DNA of 6,121 bases from Paracoccaceae bacterium (GCA_006227805.1 SBFT01000075.1:1-6121), one strand, 5' to 3'. Numbered from the stretch's first letter, positions 1 through 5,880 are shown. A program made the numbers and translations. The notes: generated by a model from the sequence alone, not told the origin.

Positions 1-1662
1 AGCCCGCGCATGTACAAGAACAAGGCCAAGAATGCGCAGGAAGCGCATGAATGCATCCGGCCGACCGACATCACCCGCGACGCCGCCGACCTGAAGCTGC
101 GCGACGAGGACCAGCGCAAGCTCTACGACCTGATCTGGAAGCGCACCATCGCCTGCCAGATGGAGGCCGCGCGGCTGGAGCGAACGACCGTCGAGATCGG
201 CAGCCGCGACGGCCAGGTGGGCCTGCGCGCGACCGGCCAGGTCGTTCTGTTCGACGGCTTCCTGGCCGTCTACGAGGAAGGCCGCGACGACAGCACGGAC
301 GAGGATGAAAACCGCCTGCCCCAGATCCTGCAGGGCGAAAAGGCCGAAAAGCGCGACGTGACGCCGGAACAGCATTTCACCCAGCCCCCGCCCCGCTATA
401 CCGAGGCGACGCTGGTCAAGCGCATGGAGGAACTGGGCATCGGGCGCCCGTCGACCTATGCCTCGATCGTCACCACGATCCAGGAGCGCGAGTATGTCCG
501 AAAGGAGAAGAACCGCCTCTTCCCCGAGGATAAGGGCCGTCTGGTGACCGCCTTCCTGATGAACTACTTCCCGCGCTACGTCGCCTATGACTTCACCGCC
601 TCGCTGGAAGAGGAACTGGACGACATCTCGGCGGGCGAGCGGGACTACAAGACCGTTCTGGCCCGCTTCTGGCGCGATTTCACCGCCGCGCTGGCCGAGA
701 CGTCGGAACTGCGCATCACCGATGTGCTGGACAAGATCAACGAGGTCCTGGAACCCCACCTCTTCCCGCCGACCGCCGACGGCAGCGACCCGCGCGCCTG
801 CCCCAATTGCGGGGCGGGACGGCTGAGCATGCGCACCGCCCGGTCGGGCGGGGCCTTCATCGGCTGCTCGAACTATCCCGAATGCCGCTATACCCGGCCC
901 TTCGGCCCCCCCGGCGCGGAACAGGGCGAGATCGGTCCCGACGGCAAGCTTCTGGGAGAGGACAACGGCGACGAGATCCGCCTCTTCAAGGGCCGCTTCG
1001 GGCCCTATGTCCAGCGCGGACAGGCGACCGAGGAGACGCCCAAGCCCCCGCGCATGTCCGTGCCCAAGGACTGGGACCTCGACACGCTGGACCTGGAAAA
1101 GGCCCTGCGGCTTCTGTCGCTGCCGCGCGAGGTGGGCCCCCACCCCGAGGATGGCGAGATGATCGAGGCCGGGATCGGCCGCTATGGACCCTTCGTCCGC
1201 CACGGCAGGACCTATGCCAACCTCAAGACCGTGGACGAGGTCTTCGAGATCGGGATCAACCGCGCAGTGGACGAGATCGCCCGCAAGGCAGCCCGCGGTG
1301 CGGGGCGCGGGGCCGCCGCCAAGCCGCTGAAGGAACTGGGCGAGCACCCCGAGGGCGGCGGCGCGGTCAACGTGATGGAAGGCCGATATGGCCCCTACAT
1401 CAAGTGGGACAAGGTCAATGCCACCCTGCCCAAGGACGTCGATCCGGCCAGTGTCACGCTGGACATGGCCATGACCCTGATCGCCGAGAAGACCGCCAAG
1501 TCGGGCAAGGGCAAGGCGAAGGCCTCCAAACCCAGGGCCGCTGCAAAGGCCAAGGCCGCCAAGCCGAAGGCCACCGCGAAGGCCAAGGCCGCATCCGGCG
1601 CCAAGGCGAGGCCCGCGTCGGGGTCCAAGGCCGCGACGCGGGCCAAGACCAAGGCCGGCTGA
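1..1662 (+). CDS. topA: DNA topoisomerase I (type IA), 3' part
   Basis: Relaxes negatively supercoiled DNA by transient cleavage of one strand. Only the C-terminal 553 residues are present; the reading frame is open from base 1, and the N-terminal Toprim domain and catalytic tyrosine lie outside the window. The first residues, YKNKAKNAQEAHECIRPTD, are the conserved type IA block whose His (codon 46-48) matches the active-site-region His365 of E. coli. Next come the core segment with PPPRYTEATLVKRMEELGIGRPSTYA (quoted in part: TEATLVKRMEELGIGRPSTY), then one zinc ribbon with cysteines at window residues 267, 270, 289 and 295 (CX2C-X18-CX5C). Three Toprim_Crpt-like repeats follow, centred on GRFGPYV (about residue 330), GRYGPFV (about 395) and GRYGPYI (about 463). 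The protein ends in a Lys/Ala-rich tail. E. coli TopA has several zinc ribbons; one ribbon plus such repeats is my expectation for alphaproteobacteria. The stop is TGA at 1660-1662, with no obvious terminator after it. Confidence 0.97.
   Translation, partial: SPRMYKNKAKNAQEAHECIRPTDITRDAADLKLRDEDQRKLYDLIWKRTIACQMEAARLERTTVEIGSRDGQVGLRATGQVVLFDGFLAVYEEGRDDSTDEDENRLPQILQGEKAEKRDVTPEQHFTQPPPRYTEATLVKRMEELGIGRPSTYASIVTTIQEREYVRKEKNRLFPEDKGRLVTAFLMNYFPRYVAYDFTASLEEELDDISAGERDYKTVLARFWRDFTAALAETSELRITDVLDKINEVLEPHLFPPTADGSDPRACPNCGAGRLSMRTARSGGAFIGCSNYPECRYTRPFGPPGAEQGEIGPDGKLLGEDNGDEIRLFKGRFGPYVQRGQATEETPKPPRMSVPKDWDLDTLDLEKALRLLSLPREVGPHPEDGEMIEAGIGRYGPFVRHGRTYANLKTVDEVFEIGINRAVDEIARKAARGAGRGAAAKPLKELGEHPEGGGAVNVMEGRYGPYIKWDKVNATLPKDVDPASVTLDMAMTLIAEKTAKSGKGKAKASKPRAAAKAKAAKPKATAKAKAASGAKARPASGSKAATRAKTKAG
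1495..1659 (+). repeat. Lys/Ala-rich histone H1-like tail of TopA
   Basis: The last roughly 55 codons of topA are low-complexity and encode almost only Lys and Ala, with scattered Ser, Pro, Gly, Arg and Thr (units such as AKAKAAKPKA). At DNA level this is an irregular run of AAG and GCC codons. The tail is strongly basic, probably disordered, and resembles bacterial histone H1-like proteins. By inference it gives non-specific DNA binding that could raise processivity. Such sequences vary quickly in length between strains. Confidence 0.8.
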
Positions 1663-1743
1663 GCCCCGAAGGCCGCTTTCCCTGTGCGGGCATGGCCGGC
1701 CTGGAATTCCCGCCGGGCGGTATTCCACCGCATGCAGTCCAGA

Positions 1744-1774
1744 TTGACTCCGCCTTCGCCAGCGGGCAGAAAAT
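1744..1774 (+). promoter_or_regulatory. possible promoter of the scoA operon
   Basis: TTGACT at 1744-1749 matches five of six bases of the -35 consensus. A weak -10 (CAGAAA at 1767-1772, spacing 17, or GAAAAT at 1769-1774, spacing 19) follows, and the scoA start is about 25 bp further on. The topA-scoA gap is 136 bp, enough for an independent promoter. The -10 is poor, so this is only a candidate. Confidence 0.3.
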
Positions 1775-1798
1775 GGCAGCCAACGGAAGGGATGTCTC

Positions 1799-2494
1799 AT
1801 GAAGAAAGTCTATGGCTCGGCCGCCGAGGCCCTCGACGGTCTCTTGCATGACGGAATGTTCATCGCATCCGGCGGTTTCGGCCTCTGCGGCATTCCCGAA
1901 TTGCTGCTGGACGCGATCCGGGCGTCGGGCGTCAAGGACCTGACCTTCGCCTCGAACAACGCGGGCGTGGACGATTTCGGCATCGGCATCCTGCTGCAGA
2001 CGCGCCAGGTGAAGAAGATGATCTCGTCCTATGTGGGCGAGAACGCGGAATTCATGCGCCAGTATCTCTCGGGCGAGCTGGAGCTGGAATTCAACCCGCA
2101 AGGAACGCTGGCCGAGCGCATGCGCGCGGGCGGCGCGGGCATCCCCGGCTTCTACACCAAGACCGGCGTGGGCACGGTGGTCGCCGAAGGCAAGGAACAC
2201 AAGGAGTTCGACGGCCAGACCTATATCCTGGAACGCGGCATCGTCGCCGATCTCGCCATCGTCAAGGCCTGGAAGGCCGACACCACGGGCAACGCGATCT
2301 TCCGCAAGACCGCGCGCAACTTCAACGTGCCCGCCGCGACCTGCGGCAAGGTCTGCGTGATGGAGGTCGAGGAGATCGTCGAACCCGGCGCGCTCGACCC
2401 CGACAAGATCCACCTGCCCGGCATCTACGTGCACCGCCTGATCCAGGGCCAGCACGAGAAACGCATCGAACAGCGGACAATCCGCGCCGCCTGA
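1799..2494 (+). CDS. scoA: succinyl-CoA:3-ketoacid CoA-transferase subunit A
   Basis: Alpha subunit (231 aa) of 3-oxoacid CoA-transferase, which moves CoA from succinyl-CoA to acetoacetate in the cytoplasm. This feeds ketone bodies and polyhydroxybutyrate breakdown products into acetyl-CoA. Residues 18-33 (DGMFIASGGFGLCGIP) fit the family I CoA-transferase signature 1. SYVGEN (about 79-84), PQGTLAERMRAGGAGIPGFY (about 100-119), KAWKADTTGNAIFRKTARNFN and the C-terminal EKRIEQRT are typical of ScoA-type rather than PcaI-type proteins. Length is normal. ATG at 1799 is chosen because AAGGG at 1787-1791 gives good spacing. The partner subunit is not the next gene: a LOV kinase gene starts 11 bp after the stop and scoB follows that. 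Close relatives act on 3-oxoadipate, so substrate is inferred from overall resemblance. Confidence 0.95.
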   Translation: MKKVYGSAAEALDGLLHDGMFIASGGFGLCGIPELLLDAIRASGVKDLTFASNNAGVDDFGIGILLQTRQVKKMISSYVGENAEFMRQYLSGELELEFNPQGTLAERMRAGGAGIPGFYTKTGVGTVVAEGKEHKEFDGQTYILERGIVADLAIVKAWKADTTGNAIFRKTARNFNVPAATCGKVCVMEVEEIVEPGALDPDKIHLPGIYVHRLIQGQHEKRIEQRTIRAA

Positions 2495-2505
2495 GTAGCC
2501 TGCCC

Positions 2506-3531
2506 ATGCCCGACAACGTCACAAGTCTGCTCGACGACACCAAGGCCTTCGAGGGCTTCTCGCGGGCGCAGGTCTCGATGATCCTGACCAACCCCAACCT
2601 GGAAGACAACCCGATCGTCTACGTGAACGAGGCCTTCCAGCGCGTCACCGGCTATGCGCGCTCGGCCACGATCGGGCGCAATTGCCGCTTTCTCCAGGGC
2701 AAGGACACCGACCTCGCCGATGTCGAACGGATGCGCCGCGCGATCTCGCGCGAGGAGGACGTGACCGTCGACATCCTGAACTACCGCGCCAACGGCCAGC
2801 CCTTCCTGAACCGGCTGATCATCGCGCCGGTCAAGGACCAGAGCGGCAAGTGCCAGTTCTTCATCGGCATCCAGAAGGAAATCCGCGAACGCGACCTGGA
2901 CAGCAGCGCCGACGAGATCGGCCGCCAGCTGATGGAAGTGCAGAACCGGGTACGCGCCGACCTGTCGATGGTGATCGGCATGATCCGCCAGCAATCCCGC
3001 GAAACCAGCGCGCCCGAGGACTTCGTGGCCCTGTCGCGCCGGATCGAGACGCTGCAGCTTCTCTACGAGGAGATGACGCTGGCCGATGCGCGCTCGAACC
3101 GCGACCGGATCGAGCTGGGCAGCTTCCTGTCGCGCCTGGCCTGCGCCATCGCCCATGTGGACGGCCGCCCCGGCGTCCGGATGAGCCTGCAGATCGAACC
3201 CCTTGCCGCGCCGATCGAAACGGCGACGCGCGTCGGCCTTGTCCTGTCCGAGGTCCTGACCAACGCCTTTCAGCACGCTTTCGACCGTCTGGACAGCGGC
3301 CTGGTGGAGGTGCGGATGTCGCGCCTGTCCGAAGGCGGGCTGCGCCTGATCGTCACCGATGACGGCCTGGGCATCCCCAAGGACATCCAGTGGCCGAACC
3401 CGCGCACCACCGGCGGGCGCATCATCACCGGCCTGATCGAAGGGCTGGAAGGAACACTGCAACTGGGCCGCGGCGCTGCCGGATCGGTCATCACCATCGA
3501 CGTGCCCGCGGGCGGGTCGGACAACACCTGA
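2506..3531 (+). CDS. LOV-domain HisKA_2-type sensor kinase, phosphoacceptor His missing
   Basis: Cytosolic blue-light sensor (341 aa, no membrane segment). The LOV/PAS domain spans about 18-128: GRNCRFLQG at 57-65 places the flavin-adduct cysteine at Cys60, Asn92 and Asn102 are the conserved flavin contacts, and FIGIQ gives Gln123. A helix follows, then a HisKA_2-like dimerisation region from about 138. The family motif reads roughly E-x-x-H-R-V-K-N-x-L; here residues 144-153 read EVQNRVRADL, so Asn147 (codon AAC at 2944-2946) stands where His is expected. The only histidines in the protein are 217 and 257. The HATPase domain (about 205-334) keeps an N box (EVLTNAFQHAF, Asn253) and G1 box (VTDDGLGIP), with a plausible Gly-rich region at 303-316. 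ATG 2506 lies 11 bp after scoA without a clear Shine-Dalgarno, suggesting translational coupling; scoB follows 17 bp downstream. No response regulator is in the window. Sensor identity is secure; output is unknown. Confidence 0.92.
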   Translation: MPDNVTSLLDDTKAFEGFSRAQVSMILTNPNLEDNPIVYVNEAFQRVTGYARSATIGRNCRFLQGKDTDLADVERMRRAISREEDVTVDILNYRANGQPFLNRLIIAPVKDQSGKCQFFIGIQKEIRERDLDSSADEIGRQLMEVQNRVRADLSMVIGMIRQQSRETSAPEDFVALSRRIETLQLLYEEMTLADARSNRDRIELGSFLSRLACAIAHVDGRPGVRMSLQIEPLAAPIETATRVGLVLSEVLTNAFQHAFDRLDSGLVEVRMSRLSEGGLRLIVTDDGLGIPKDIQWPNPRTTGGRIITGLIEGLEGTLQLGRGAAGSVITIDVPAGGSDNT

Positions 3532-3533
3532 AC

Positions 3534-3540
3534 AGGAAGG
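3534..3540 (+). promoter_or_regulatory. strong ribosome binding site of scoB
   Basis: AGGAAGG, 8 bp before the ATG at 3549, in the 17-bp gap after the kinase stop. It decides the scoB start. It contrasts with the kinase gene, which has no clear site, so the two enzyme subunits are probably translated more strongly than the sensor between them. Confidence 0.75.
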
Positions 3541-3548
3541 TTGACCAC

Positions 3549-4178
3549 ATGGGCTGGGACCGCAACCAGATGGCCGCGCGGGCGGCGCAGGAACTCCGGG
3601 ACGGGATGTACGTGAACCTCGGCATCGGGATCCCGACGCTGGTGTCGAACTACATCCCCGAGGGCATGACCGTGACGCTGCAATCGGAAAACGGGATGCT
3701 GGGCATGGGCCCCTTTCCGACCGAGGACAAGGTCGACCCCGACCTGATCAACGCCGGCAAGCAGACGATCACCGAACTGCCCCACACCGCCTATTTCGAC
3801 AGCGCCACCAGCTTCGGCATGATCCGGGGCGGCAAGATCGCCATGGCGATCCTGGGCGCGATGGAAGTGGCCGAGAACGGGGACCTCGCGAACTGGATGA
3901 TCCCGGGCAAGCTGGTCAAGGGCATGGGCGGCGCGATGGACCTGGTCGCGGGCGTGGGCCGCGTCGTGGTCGTGATGGATCACGCCAACAAGCACGGCGA
4001 GAGCAAGGTCCTGAAGCAATGCACCCTGCCGCTCACGGGCGCGGGCGTGGTGGACCGGATCATCACGAATCTGGGGGTTCTGGACGTGGTTCCGGGCGGC
4101 CTGAAGATCGTCGAGACCGCGGAAGGCGTGACCGAAGAGGAACTGCGCGCCGCGACCGAAGCCACGATCGTCGACTGA
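3549..4178 (+). CDS. scoB: succinyl-CoA:3-ketoacid CoA-transferase subunit B
   Basis: Beta subunit (209 aa) carrying the catalytic residue of the transferase. LQSENGMLG (residues 44-52) matches CoA-transferase signature 2; Glu47 is the glutamate that forms the CoA thioester intermediate. VNLGIGIPTLV near the N-terminus, DLINAGKQTITELP, the GDLANWMIPGK block, VKGMGGAMDLVAG and NKHGESKVLKQCTLPLTG are all characteristic of ScoB. Length is usual. The frame is open further upstream inside the kinase gene, but ATG 3549 is the start: AGGAAGG at 3534-3540 is a strong ribosome binding site at 8-bp spacing and MGWDRNQMAARAAQEL fits family N-termini. It pairs with ScoA encoded about 1 kb upstream, across the LOV kinase gene. 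The gene ends 12 bp from the convergent transglycosylase gene. Confidence 0.95.
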   Translation: MGWDRNQMAARAAQELRDGMYVNLGIGIPTLVSNYIPEGMTVTLQSENGMLGMGPFPTEDKVDPDLINAGKQTITELPHTAYFDSATSFGMIRGGKIAMAILGAMEVAENGDLANWMIPGKLVKGMGGAMDLVAGVGRVVVVMDHANKHGESKVLKQCTLPLTGAGVVDRIITNLGVLDVVPGGLKIVETAEGVTEEELRAATEATIVD

Positions 4179-4203
4179 CGCCACCGCGGTTCAGTTCATC
4201 GAC
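4170..4203. other. inverted repeat across two convergent stop codons
   Basis: GTCGACTGA at 4170-4178 is mirrored by TCAGT (4191-4195) and TCGAC (4199-4203) around a GC-rich loop. The five-base arms ACTGA/TCAGT contain the scoB stop (TGA 4176-4178) and, on the other strand, the transglycosylase stop (4193-4191). No T-run follows on either strand, so it is at best a weak bidirectional terminator or 3'-end stabiliser. Confidence 0.3.
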
Positions 4204-5099
4204 ACGAAGACACAACCGTCGCTGATCAGCTCGGGCGGCGTCCGGCACAGACCCTTCGCAACCTGGAACGCGGCCAGCACCTTGGGCACGTAATCGCGCG
4301 TCTCGGCATAGGGCGGCACGCCCTGGTGATCGCGCACGGCGCCTTCGCCCGCATTGTATCCGGCCAGAACCAGGATCGGGTCGCGCTGGAAATGCGTCAT
4401 CAGCCAGTCGAGGTATTTCACCCCGCCCTGGATGTTCTGGGCCGCCTGGGTGGTGTCGGTCACGCCGAAGCGTTCGGCGGTCGCGGGCATCAACTGCATC
4501 AGTCCCGAGGCGCCGGCATGGCTGACCGCGTCGGTGCGGCCCGACGATTCGACCGAGATCACCGCCAGAACCAGCGCGGGCGACACCTGCGTGTCGATCG
4601 TGGCGCGCAGGATGTCCACGCCATGCTTGCGCGCGATGTCCTGCAGATGCTGCAGGCGCGGGCTTCGCACCGGGCTGGTCGCGCCGGCCAGCGTCTGCAT
4701 CGCATCATCGAGCCGCCCCGGCCCGCTGGCCGAGAGGCTGGGCGAGATCGTGTCCCAGAACCAGGCATAGCTGCCCGGACGCCCAGGTGCGACCGCGACC
4801 GCTTCGGCATCGGGTCCGCCGTCTTCGGCATCCTGCGCCGGACGCACCGGGCGCGGCGGGACGGCCGGTTCCGGGCGCGGCTCGATCTGGACGGTGATCC
4901 GCCGGGTGGTGCCCGGTGCGGGCGGCTTGACGAATTTGGGCGTGATCTCGGGAAAGGGCTGGGGCCCCGCCGCGATGGGCGCAGCCGCGACCAGCGCAAG
5001 ACCGCATACCAGGCCAAGGGCCAGGCCCGGAACCGGACCCAAGGCCGGGAATCGGGCAAGGCACCGGGCCGGGAACCGGACCCATGGGCGCATCGTCAT
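4191..5099 (-). CDS. exported SLT-type lytic transglycosylase
   Basis: Predicted periplasmic enzyme (302 aa) that cleaves the MurNAc-GlcNAc bond of peptidoglycan, forming a 1,6-anhydro end. The N-terminus has several Arg residues and then a hydrophobic stretch (about residues 22-45, ending AAAPIAAG), which looks like a signal peptide. A Pro-rich, probably disordered linker follows (about 46-110). The SLT (family 1) domain covers about 160-285: VISVESS gives the catalytic Glu184, GLMQLMPATAERFG (from 199) is the family motif, and AGYNAGEGAV (from 246) is the third. The ATG at 5099 is chosen over an upstream in-frame start at 5234 because the extension is unlike a signal peptide and AGG lies just before 5099; a second ATG at 5093 is possible. 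The protein ends about 17 residues past the domain with two cysteines (CRTPPELISDGC) that could form a disulphide. It could serve wall turnover or open the wall for an envelope machine; the pilin genes nearby are divergent, so a link is only suggestive. Confidence 0.9.
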   Translation of the reverse strand: MTMRPWVRFPARCLARFPALGPVPGLALGLVCGLALVAAAPIAAGPQPFPEITPKFVKPPAPGTTRRITVQIEPRPEPAVPPRPVRPAQDAEDGGPDAEAVAVAPGRPGSYAWFWDTISPSLSASGPGRLDDAMQTLAGATSPVRSPRLQHLQDIARKHGVDILRATIDTQVSPALVLAVISVESSGRTDAVSHAGASGLMQLMPATAERFGVTDTTQAAQNIQGGVKYLDWLMTHFQRDPILVLAGYNAGEGAVRDHQGVPPYAETRDYVPKVLAAFQVAKGLCRTPPELISDGCVFVSMN

Positions 5100-5448
5100 T
5101 CTGAAACCTGCTCGTTTCGTTGTTTTTCCGCAGTCTCTCGCAAAACGCGCGATCTGGCGAGATCGCAGGGCGATTTTGCCGCAATCACGGGGTTTTTCGG
5201 CAACGCCCGGCAGGGGCAGAGCACGCGGCGGCAAGCGAAAATGAAAAATAATTCATGAAAATCAGAGTTTTAACCGATTTTTTGCGATTTTCTGACGCCT
5301 GCCCGAAAATACCCAGATCCCGCCCCATTCATGCCACGGGTGATCATCAGTCTCGGGTCAAGCCACGGCGGAAACGGCTTCTGAGTGAGAGCGGATCAGC
5401 CGGACATCGTGGTGAGTGTTTTCAACTGATCCTCTGGAGGGACATCAA
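5100..5448. other. 349-bp divergent intergenic region with AT-rich core
   Basis: Lies between the transglycosylase start (leftward) and the first pilin-like gene (rightward). Bases about 5238-5293 are strikingly AT-rich against the GC-rich surroundings and include A-tracts and T-tracts (AAAAATAATT, GATTTTTT), as expected of a promoter region. A TTAACC element, identical to a CtrA half-site, is at 5270-5275. GAGTGAGAG at 5383-5391 recurs in the leader of the second pilin gene (5944-5952). No convincing gene is present: the one in-frame open stretch (5255-5455) runs into the pilin start and lacks a ribosome binding site. Confidence 0.6.
5282..5310 (+). promoter_or_regulatory. possible promoter of the first pilin-like gene
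   Basis: TTGCGA at 5282-5287, 17-bp spacer, GAAAAT at 5305-5310. Each hexamer matches the sigma-70 consensus at four of six bases, and the site is at the edge of the AT-rich core. It would give a leader of roughly 130 bases. The TTAACC element lies just upstream, where an activator could bind. Candidate only. Confidence 0.3.
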
Positions 5449-5552
5449 ATGCTGAAGCTGATCAACAAATTCCGCAAGGACGAAAACGGCGCCGTGACGG
5501 TTGACTGGGTCGTTCTGACCGCTGCCGTCGTCGCCCTGGCAGGTGCTGCCTA
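5434..5552 (+). repeat. direct repeat with 6003-6121 (pilin-like gene, copy 1)
   Basis: These 119 bases match 6003-6121 at 116 positions, offset 569. Two differences are in the 7 bases between ribosome binding site and ATG (5443, 5445), and one is a silent AAG/AAA change at 5478. Similarity starts abruptly at the ribosome binding site; sequence before it is unrelated. The right end is not visible because the window stops. Confidence 0.95.
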
Positions 5553-5628
5553 TGGCTCGATCCAGTCGGGCGCAACCGGCCTGACCGCCAGCACCTCGAC
5601 GTTCATGGGCACCCAAGCTCCGAACTAA
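5449..5628 (+). CDS. Flp-like type IV prepilin, copy 1
   Basis: A 59-residue protein built like a very small type IVb (Flp/Tad) prepilin. A basic leader (MLKLINKFRKDENG) ends in Gly14; cleavage there by a prepilin peptidase would leave a 45-residue mature protein starting AVTVDW. One hydrophobic helix runs to about residue 38, then a Ser/Thr/Gly-rich tail. Mature position 5, normally Glu, is Asp19. Start ATG 5449 is set by GGAGG at 5436-5440; an in-frame GTG at 5416 would add 11 residues before the leader and is unlikely. A terminator follows, so the gene is probably transcribed alone. No Tad assembly gene (ATPase, TadB/C, TadE, secretin) is in the window. Flp-like secretion substrate or pseudopilin are the alternatives to a major pilin. 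Confidence 0.82.
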   Translation: MLKLINKFRKDENGAVTVDWVVLTAAVVALAGAAYGSIQSGATGLTASTSTFMGTQAPN

Positions 5629-5633
5629 GTCGA

Positions 5634-5651
5634 AAGCGTCTTGCGACGCTT
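5634..5651 (+). other. small hairpin after first pilin-like gene
   Basis: A perfect 7-bp stem, AAGCGTC (5634-5640) and GACGCTT (5645-5651), with a 4-base loop TTGC, starts 6 bp after the stop codon. It has no T-run of its own and lies 2 bp ahead of a stronger terminator hairpin; it may protect the 3' end of the short mRNA. Confidence 0.55.
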
Positions 5652-5653
5652 CG

Positions 5654-5690
5654 GGCCGCTCCACCTGGTGGGGCGGCCTTTCGCTTTTTC
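5654..5690 (+). terminator. intrinsic terminator of first pilin-like gene
   Basis: The arms GGCCGCTCCA (5654-5663) and TGGGGCGGCC (5669-5678) form a 10-bp stem with one G-U pair and loop CCTGG. It is followed by TTTCGCTTTTT (5679-5689). It lies 25 bp after the stop and should end transcription before the second copy, so that copy needs its own promoter. Confidence 0.85.
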
Positions 5691-5810
5691 GGTCCCGATG
5701 GTCCGGCCTGACTGTTTCCTGGCCAGCTCCTGGTTGATGCCCCGCGGCGGCACGCACGCCCGGCGCCGCCCCCGCCCCCCGCGACCTCGATCATGAACGC
5801 CGAGTTAACC

Positions 5811-5827
5811 GGAAACGCAGTGTTTCC
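5811..5827. promoter_or_regulatory. inverted repeat GGAAAC-N5-GTTTCC
   Basis: A perfect 6-bp inverted repeat with a 5-bp spacer (GCAGT), directly after the TTAACC element at 5805-5810 and about 190 bp before the second pilin-like gene. The symmetry fits a dimeric DNA-binding protein; no regulator can be named. Confidence 0.35.
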
Positions 5828-5864
5828 AATCCACTCCAGTGAATCGGCGCTTTTCCCCCACTTT

Positions 5865-5880
5865 CTGTCAAATCCGACAG
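5865..5880. promoter_or_regulatory. inverted repeat CTGTC-N6-GACAG
   Basis: Perfect 5-bp arms (5865-5869 and 5876-5880) around AAATCC, about 35 bp before the -10-like TATATC at 5914. The position suits an operator or activator site. Arms this short can arise by chance. Confidence 0.3.

Noticed and set aside
1703..1726. Imperfect inverted repeat (GGAAT...ATTCC with CCGCC/GGCGG) after topA as a terminator
   Set aside because: The inner arms leave almost no loop and no T-run follows; not a convincing intrinsic terminator.
807..1802. 331-codon + strand frame inside topA and past it
   Set aside because: Arg/Gly-rich frame-shifted reading of topA, no recognisable domain. It does not indicate a topA frameshift, since the topA frame runs unbroken to 1662.
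1454..2455. 333-codon open frame on the - strand across the topA end and scoA
   Set aside because: It is antisense to two well-recognised genes and its translation is low-complexity and unlike any family; high GC opens such frames.
2425..3462. 345-codon open frame on the - strand opposite the LOV kinase
   Set aside because: Antisense shadow. The + strand frame carries exact LOV and HATPase motifs; this one shows none.
3270..4184. 304-codon open frame on the - strand opposite scoB
   Set aside because: Antisense to a gene with a full CoA-transferase signature; no motif of its own.
5100..5234. N-terminal extension of the transglycosylase by 45 residues
   Set aside because: It would put a charged, non-hydrophobic stretch ahead of the signal peptide and covers a likely promoter region; the ATG at 5099 fits better.
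4326..5258. 310-codon + strand frame opposite the transglycosylase
   Set aside because: Shadow; the - strand frame carries the SLT catalytic and structural motifs.
5255..5455. 66-codon + strand frame before the first pilin-like gene
   Set aside because: No ribosome binding site, no family resemblance, and it overlaps the pilin ribosome binding site and start in another frame.
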